DNA of 9,417 nucleotides from Jatrophihabitans sp. (lineage in GTDB: Bacteria > Actinomycetota > Actinomycetes > Mycobacteriales > Jatrophihabitantaceae), in assembly GCA_004299665.1 (NCBI GenBank), contig SCQZ01000015.1, positions 1-9,417 on the forward strand, in the 5' to 3' direction. The notes under the pieces are model-generated. The model saw nothing but the letters and a program-made list of their open reading frames with translations, searched no databases and had not been told where the DNA came from. Positions 5,949 through 9,417 of this stretch are shown here, piece after piece. Each line of letters starts with the position of its first letter. Position 1 is the stretch's first letter. The position numbers and the translations under genes are program-made.

Positions 5949-6401
5949 GTGGACAGCATCGACCGTGAGCTGATCCGGCTGCTGCAGCGCGACGCGCGGG
6001 CCAGCTACCAGGAACTCGCCGGGGCGGTACGGCTGTCCGCCAACACCGTCGCCGACCGGGTGCGGCGGCTGCGTGCCAGCGGCGTGATCCGCGGGCTGCA
6101 CGCCCAGCTGGACCCGTCGGCGCTGGGGCGCTCGCTGCGGATCGTCAGCGACATCCGGCTGCGCGACGGCGTGGGCCGGGGGGACTTCGAGCGGGGGCTG
6201 TCGGCCGTCCCGCAGGTCGTGGCCGGGATGCGCGTCACCGGCGACTACGACTTCCAGCTGACGATCGCGTGCGTCGACACCGCGGAGTTCGAGCAGGTGA
6301 TCGACGCGCTCAAGGCGCGCCACGGCGTGCTCGAATCACGCAGCCGGTTGGTGCTGCACGAGATCGACGTCGATCCCACCCGGCTGCTGGACGCGCACTG
6401 A
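5949..6401 (+). CDS. Lrp/AsnC-family transcriptional regulator
   Basis: A 150-residue regulator with the two family domains. The N-terminal helix-turn-helix is IDRELIRLLQRDARASYQEL, then AGAVRLSANTVADRVRRLRASGVIRG (residues 4-49). The C-terminal RAM/AsnC ligand domain (about 60-145) contains VAGMRVTGDYDFQLTIACVD, with the conserved GDYD. The GTG at 5949 gives the usual length and start (MDSIDREL). TTG at 5934 would add five residues, and an ATG at 5793 would overlap the divergent gene and is unlikely. No strong ribosome site is present. Lrp/AsnC proteins form octamers or tetramers that sense amino acids. The divergent membrane protein and the prenyltransferase behind it are the likely targets. 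The gene converges with the patatin gene, 13 bp apart. Confidence 0.93.
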   Translation: MDSIDRELIRLLQRDARASYQELAGAVRLSANTVADRVRRLRASGVIRGLHAQLDPSALGRSLRIVSDIRLRDGVGRGDFERGLSAVPQVVAGMRVTGDYDFQLTIACVDTAEFEQVIDALKARHGVLESRSRLVLHEIDVDPTRLLDAH

Positions 6402-6414
6402 GCCGCTGGGCGGT

Positions 6415-7329
6415 TCATGGCGCTGCGGGACGCTCGCCACGGCCCGGGACGCCCGGCACGCGCGATCCGTCCCGCTCGTGCCGGTGCGGGGCCAGGTACT
6501 GCTCGGGCCGTGCGCGCTCGAGCCCGCCCGCGTCGATCCACCGCACCGACTCCCGGTAGGCCCGCTCGATCAGGGCGCCCGTCTGGCCGAAGTCCAGCGG
6601 CGAGACCTTCACCGGGCACAGCGGGGGCATCGTGGCGATCTTGGTGCGGGCCGCCATGCGTTCCATGTCCTGGATGAGGCGCTGCTGGATCATGATCCCG
6701 AGCGCCTGCAGGCTGATCGCGATCGCGGATCGGGGTGCGCCGGACAGCGCGCAGGGGAAGCCCGTCGGCAGCACGATCACCCGGTCGGCACCCGCCTGCA
6801 CCGCGACGGACACGGCCGTGTTGTCGGCCAGCCCGCCGTCGACGAGCGGCGGCCCGTCGCCGACCACGACCGGCGGGTAGATGCCCGGGATCGCGGTGCT
6901 CGCGAGGATCGCCGTCGTCGCGTCGCCATGCTCCAGGACGGCCTCCAGTCCCGAGAGCAGGTCGGTGGCTATCACCCGCACCGCGATCGCGGTCCGCTCC
7001 AGCCGCACCCCGGCCAGGTGGGTCTGCACGATGCGGCGCAACCCGGCGTTGCTGAACAGCGAGGCCGTGCTGCCGGTGACGGCGCGCAGGTGCCGGGCCG
7101 GGTCGATCGGGAAGATGTCGTGCCGGCGGGTCCCGATCCACTGCCGTTGCAGGGTCTGCAGCGCGGCGGAGCCGGTGCCGTGAGCCGCGACGAAGCCGGC
7201 ATTGATCGCACCCACCGAGGTGCCGACCAGCAGGTCCGGCGTGACGCCCGCCTCGGTGAGGGCACGCAGCATGCCGACCTGGACCGCGCCCAGGTTGCCG
7301 CCGCCGGACAGCACGAAGGCGGTCGTCAT
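6415..7329 (-). CDS. Patatin-like phospholipase / serine acyl hydrolase
   Basis: A 304-residue cytosolic hydrolase of the bacterial patatin/RssA type. The oxyanion loop is SGGGNLGAVQ (8-17), the nucleophile elbow is GTSVG with Ser38 (36-40), the conserved ASTAIPG lies at 143-149, and DGG supplies catalytic Asp164 (164-166). The Ser-Asp dyad is therefore complete. The segment between the elbow and ASTAIP is typical, with IATDLLSG (120-127). The C-terminus from about 275 is Arg/Pro-rich and probably disordered. No signal peptide or membrane anchor is seen. Substrate (phospholipid or another acyl ester) cannot be told from sequence. The ATG at 7329 starts right at the conserved N-terminus. It lies 38 bp after dnaB on the same strand, so co-transcription is possible but no functional link is evident. 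Confidence 0.94.
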   Translation of the reverse strand: MTTAFVLSGGGNLGAVQVGMLRALTEAGVTPDLLVGTSVGAINAGFVAAHGTGSAALQTLQRQWIGTRRHDIFPIDPARHLRAVTGSTASLFSNAGLRRIVQTHLAGVRLERTAIAVRVIATDLLSGLEAVLEHGDATTAILASTAIPGIYPPVVVGDGPPLVDGGLADNTAVSVAVQAGADRVIVLPTGFPCALSGAPRSAIAISLQALGIMIQQRLIQDMERMAARTKIATMPPLCPVKVSPLDFGQTGALIERAYRESVRWIDAGGLERARPEQYLAPHRHERDGSRVPGVPGRGERPAAP

Positions 7330-7367
7330 CGCGGGCAGGCCGTCACGGGGCGAACACCGAGCGCACG

Positions 7368-9194
7368 TCAGTTCGGCATGTCGGCGAAGCGGCTGTACCG
7401 GCCCTGGAAGGCGACGGCGACGGTCGCGGTGGGGCCGTTGCGGTGCTTGGCCAGGATCAGGTCGGCCTCGCCGGCGCGCTCGGTCTCGGGCTCATACAGG
7501 TCGGGCCGGTGCACCAGGATCACCATGTCCGAGTCCTGCTCGATCGAGCCCGACTCGCGCAGGTCGGAGAGCATCGGCTTCTTGTCGGTGCGCTGCTCCG
7601 GCCCCCGGTTGAGCTGCGAGAGCGCGACGACCGGCACCTCGAGCTCCTTGGCCAGCAGCTTCATCGAGCGCGAGAACTCGCTGACCTCCTGCTGGCGGGA
7701 CTCGACCCGCTTGCCGCTGGTCATCAGCTGCATGTAGTCGATGACGATCAGCTGCAGGTCATTGCGCTGGCGCAGCCGGCGGGACTTCGCCCGGATCTCC
7801 ATCATGGTCAGGTTCGGCGAGTCGTCGATGAACAGCGGTGCCTCGGCGAGTTCGGAGGAGCGCCGAGCCAGGCGCGTCCAGTCCTGGTCGGTCATGTGAC
7901 CGGAGCGGATGTTCTGCAGCGAGACGCTCGCCTCGGCGGAGAACAGCCGCATCATGATCTCCAGCCGCCCCATCTCCAGGGAGAAAATGACCGTCGGCTT
8001 GCCGTTGCGCACTGCCGCCGATCGCGCGAAGTCCAGGGCCAAGGTCGAGTTGTGAGTCGGAATCATGGATCGGCCGGCGAGGTACATGTGGTCGTCGTTG
8101 TCGACCTGCACGCAGCGCACCGCGACGGACGGGACCGGCCGCACATCGGTGACGGTCCGCACGCGCAGCGCGCCGGTGGCCCAGTCGTGCACCCGGTGCT
8201 CGCCGGGCGCCAGCCCGGTCGTCGTGACGACGACCGGTACCCCGCCCACGGCGCCCGCGGCGCCGACGAGGACCGGCGCGTTCACGGTGACGCGCCACTG
8301 GTGCTGGGCGTCCGCGACGATCGCACCTCCGTCGGAGAAGCTGACCAGGTAGCACGGCCGGTCCTGCATGACCTCGGTGGCGGCGACGACGCGGGTCGGT
8401 GCGCCGTCCGCGCCGATGAGCAGGTCCCCCACCGCCACCTGCGCCATGGTCGTCCATCCGGAGGGTGTCGGCAGCGGCGTGTCGAGCGCCAGCGCCTTGC
8501 CCGTGCCCGGCCGGCCCGCCACCGTGATCATCTGCCCGGGGTGCAGCCCGTTGGTGTACTCGTCCAGTTGCGCGAACCCGGTGGGGATGCCGGTGCCGAT
8601 GCCGCCGGTCGCGGAGATCCGGTCGATCTCGTCGAGCGTGGCCTGCAGCAGCGATTCGATGTGGACGTAGTCCTCGTTCGCGCGGCGCTCGCTGACGGCG
8701 TACACCTCGGCCTGGGCGCGGTCCACCACGTCGTCGACGCTGCCGACGACCTCGGTGCTGCCGGACGCGGTGTCGTACCCCATCTGCGTGATGCGGGTGC
8801 CGGCGGTGACCAGGCGCCGCAGGATCGCCCGCTCGGTGACGATCTCGGCGTAGTACCCCGCGCTCGCCGCGGTCGGCACCGCGTTGACCAGGGTGTGCAG
8901 GTTCAGCGCCCCCCCGGCGCGTTCGAGCTGCCCGGCCCGGGTCAGCTCCTCGGCGACCGTGATCGGGTCGGCCGGGTCCCCGCGCGAGTACAGGTCCAGG
9001 ATCGCGTCGTAGATCAGTTGGTGCGCAGGGCGGTAGAAGTCGGTGGGGCGCACGATCTCGACGACGTCGGCGATCGCGTCCTTGCTCATCATCATCGCGC
9101 CGAGGACCGACTTCTCCGCCTCGAGCGCCTGCGGCGGCGTGCGGTCGGCGCCGCCGGACGGTCCGGCGTCCAGGTGGGGCGGCGCGAGCGTCAT
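7368..9194 (-). CDS. dnaB: Replicative DNA helicase DnaB interrupted by an intein
   Basis: The hexameric helicase that unwinds DNA at the replication fork. The 608-residue precursor contains an in-frame 149-residue intein (234-382); the spliced product would be 459 residues, normal for DnaB. The N-terminal DnaB domain (about 19-125) begins PPQALEAEKSVLGAMM, followed by the linker helix and the RecA-like ATPase domain (from about 195). The Walker A GRPGTGK (227-233) is completed only after splicing, by STLALDFAR (383-391). Walker B is LIVIDYMQLM (482-491) with Asp486. SQLNRGPEQR (526-535) and SGSIEQDSDMVILVHRP (548-564) are further family motifs. The ATG at 9194 has GAGGAG eleven bases upstream, slightly far. 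No rplI gene is seen immediately upstream, unlike many actinobacterial dnaB loci. Confidence 0.97.
   Translation of the reverse strand: MTLAPPHLDAGPSGGADRTPPQALEAEKSVLGAMMMSKDAIADVVEIVRPTDFYRPAHQLIYDAILDLYSRGDPADPITVAEELTRAGQLERAGGALNLHTLVNAVPTAASAGYYAEIVTERAILRRLVTAGTRITQMGYDTASGSTEVVGSVDDVVDRAQAEVYAVSERRANEDYVHIESLLQATLDEIDRISATGGIGTGIPTGFAQLDEYTNGLHPGQMITVAGRPGTGKALALDTPLPTPSGWTTMAQVAVGDLLIGADGAPTRVVAATEVMQDRPCYLVSFSDGGAIVADAQHQWRVTVNAPVLVGAAGAVGGVPVVVTTTGLAPGEHRVHDWATGALRVRTVTDVRPVPSVAVRCVQVDNDDHMYLAGRSMIPTHNSTLALDFARSAAVRNGKPTVIFSLEMGRLEIMMRLFSAEASVSLQNIRSGHMTDQDWTRLARRSSELAEAPLFIDDSPNLTMMEIRAKSRRLRQRNDLQLIVIDYMQLMTSGKRVESRQQEVSEFSRSMKLLAKELEVPVVALSQLNRGPEQRTDKKPMLSDLRESGSIEQDSDMVILVHRPDLYEPETERAGEADLILAKHRNGPTATVAVAFQGRYSRFADMPN
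8049..8495 (-). other. Class 3 mini-intein in the DnaB P-loop
   Basis: Precursor residues 234-382, with no stop and in frame. The intein begins with Ala (ALALDTPLPTPSGW) rather than Cys or Ser and ends MIPTHN, followed by Ser383 of the helicase. Block B reads AIVADAQHQWRV with Trp300, block F reads VRCVQVDNDDHMYLAG with Cys361, and block G has Thr380-His381-Asn382. Ala1 together with this Trp/Cys/Thr set is the signature of class 3 inteins, in which the block F Cys starts the reaction instead of residue 1. At 149 residues there is no room for a homing endonuclease. The site between Lys and Ser of Walker A is the same as for the P-loop DnaB inteins known in mycobacteria and their phages. Base composition matches the host gene, which suggests long residence. 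Confidence 0.93.
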
Positions 9195-9229
9195 CGGTGG
9201 GCGAACTCCTCGGTCCTGCGTGCCTGTGC

Positions 9230-9282
9230 GGGCGGTGGTCGGGCGGTGTTGTCGTGCGGGCGGTGTCGTCGGGCGTGCGGTG
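9230..9282. repeat. Short GGGCGGTG direct repeats in the dnaB leader
   Basis: Three exact copies of GGGCGGTG start at 9230, 9241 and 9258, and a degenerate GGGCGTGCGGTG follows at 9271. They lie between the putative dnaB promoter and start codon. On the transcript they read as C-rich CACCGCCC, so a G-quadruplex could only form on the plus DNA strand. Function is unknown; this may be simple low-complexity sequence. Confidence 0.45.
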
Positions 9283-9357
9283 GCTGCCCTTCGTCAGCGT
9301 GATCCTGACCTCTGACAGTTCCGGGCGTCGGCACGCGCGGGCGGCGGGGCGGCGACG

Positions 9358-9386
9358 ACGTTAGATCGGCGCCGCCCTCGCGGCAA
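9358..9386 (-). promoter_or_regulatory. Probable sigma-70-type promoter of dnaB
   Basis: On the minus strand TTGCCG (9386-9381) is followed after exactly 17 bp by TAACGT (9363-9358). The -35 matches TTGACA at four of six positions and the -10 fits the actinobacterial TAnnnT form. Transcription would start near 9351, leaving a leader of about 155 nt before the dnaB ATG. The remaining upstream sequence to 9417 holds no gene that I can see. Confidence 0.5.
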
Positions 9387-9417
9387 TCACCGCTGTGGAC
9401 GGCGCTGTGCGCGGCGC

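Noticed and set aside
6402..6414. Possible terminator between convergent lrp and patatin genes
   Set aside because: The gap is 13 bp and no inverted repeat is visible in it.
8049..8495. Reading the DnaB insertion as a class 1 intein or a frameshifted, broken gene
   Set aside because: Residue 1 is Ala, not Cys or Ser; the frame is open throughout and all class 3 residues are present.
7443..9302. A 619-codon plus-strand frame opposite dnaB
   Set aside because: It is antisense to a certain DnaB helicase; composition is typical of a shadow frame with many Val, Arg, Gly and His.
9394..9402. TGTGGACGG, resembling a DnaA box (TGTGGACAA) near dnaB
   Set aside because: Only seven of nine positions match, with a single copy and no cluster; such matches are expected by chance in a window of this size.

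Overview
The window is very GC-rich and densely coded. Its gene content points to a high-GC actinobacterium: amtB-glnB order, a PadR regulator with a coupled membrane protein, GTG starts, GTGA stop/start overlaps, and a DnaB helicase with an intein in its P-loop. Mycobacteriales or Pseudonocardiales would fit, but the sequence alone does not fix the genus.

Layout from left to right. (1) Positions 1-1526, minus strand: a nitrogen-uptake operon with the ammonium channel AmtB followed by the P-II signal protein GlnB/GlnK, which runs off the left edge. (2) Positions 1704-2830, plus strand: a PadR-family repressor overlapping by 4 bp a six-helix membrane protein of unknown function, transcribed divergently from amtB. 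(3) Positions 2881-3825, minus strand: a small PH-like conserved protein, then two tandem DUF2249 paralogues. An AT-rich inverted repeat lies upstream of the DUF2249 pair, and hairpins lie at its 3' end and at the convergent junction near 2860. (4) Positions 3959-5829, minus strand: a UbiA-family prenyltransferase overlapping an uncharacterised polytopic membrane protein, with a divergent Lrp/AsnC regulator at 5949-6401. (5) Positions 6415-9194, minus strand: a patatin-like phospholipase and the replicative helicase DnaB. DnaB carries an in-frame 149-residue mini-intein between the Lys and Ser of Walker A. A good sigma-70-like promoter lies 5' of dnaB.

Three points stand out. The DnaB intein has Ala at position 1 and the Trp/Cys/Thr set that defines class 3 inteins, so splicing controls whether the helicase has an ATPase site. 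AmtB has Glu in place of the first twin-His residue and Phe in place of the S1-site Trp, which may alter its transport mode. The DUF2249 pair sits behind a 13-bp-arm inverted repeat in an AT-rich island that looks like an operator. No RNA genes, CRISPR arrays or insertion sequences were seen, and no gene-free stretch exceeds 300 bases.
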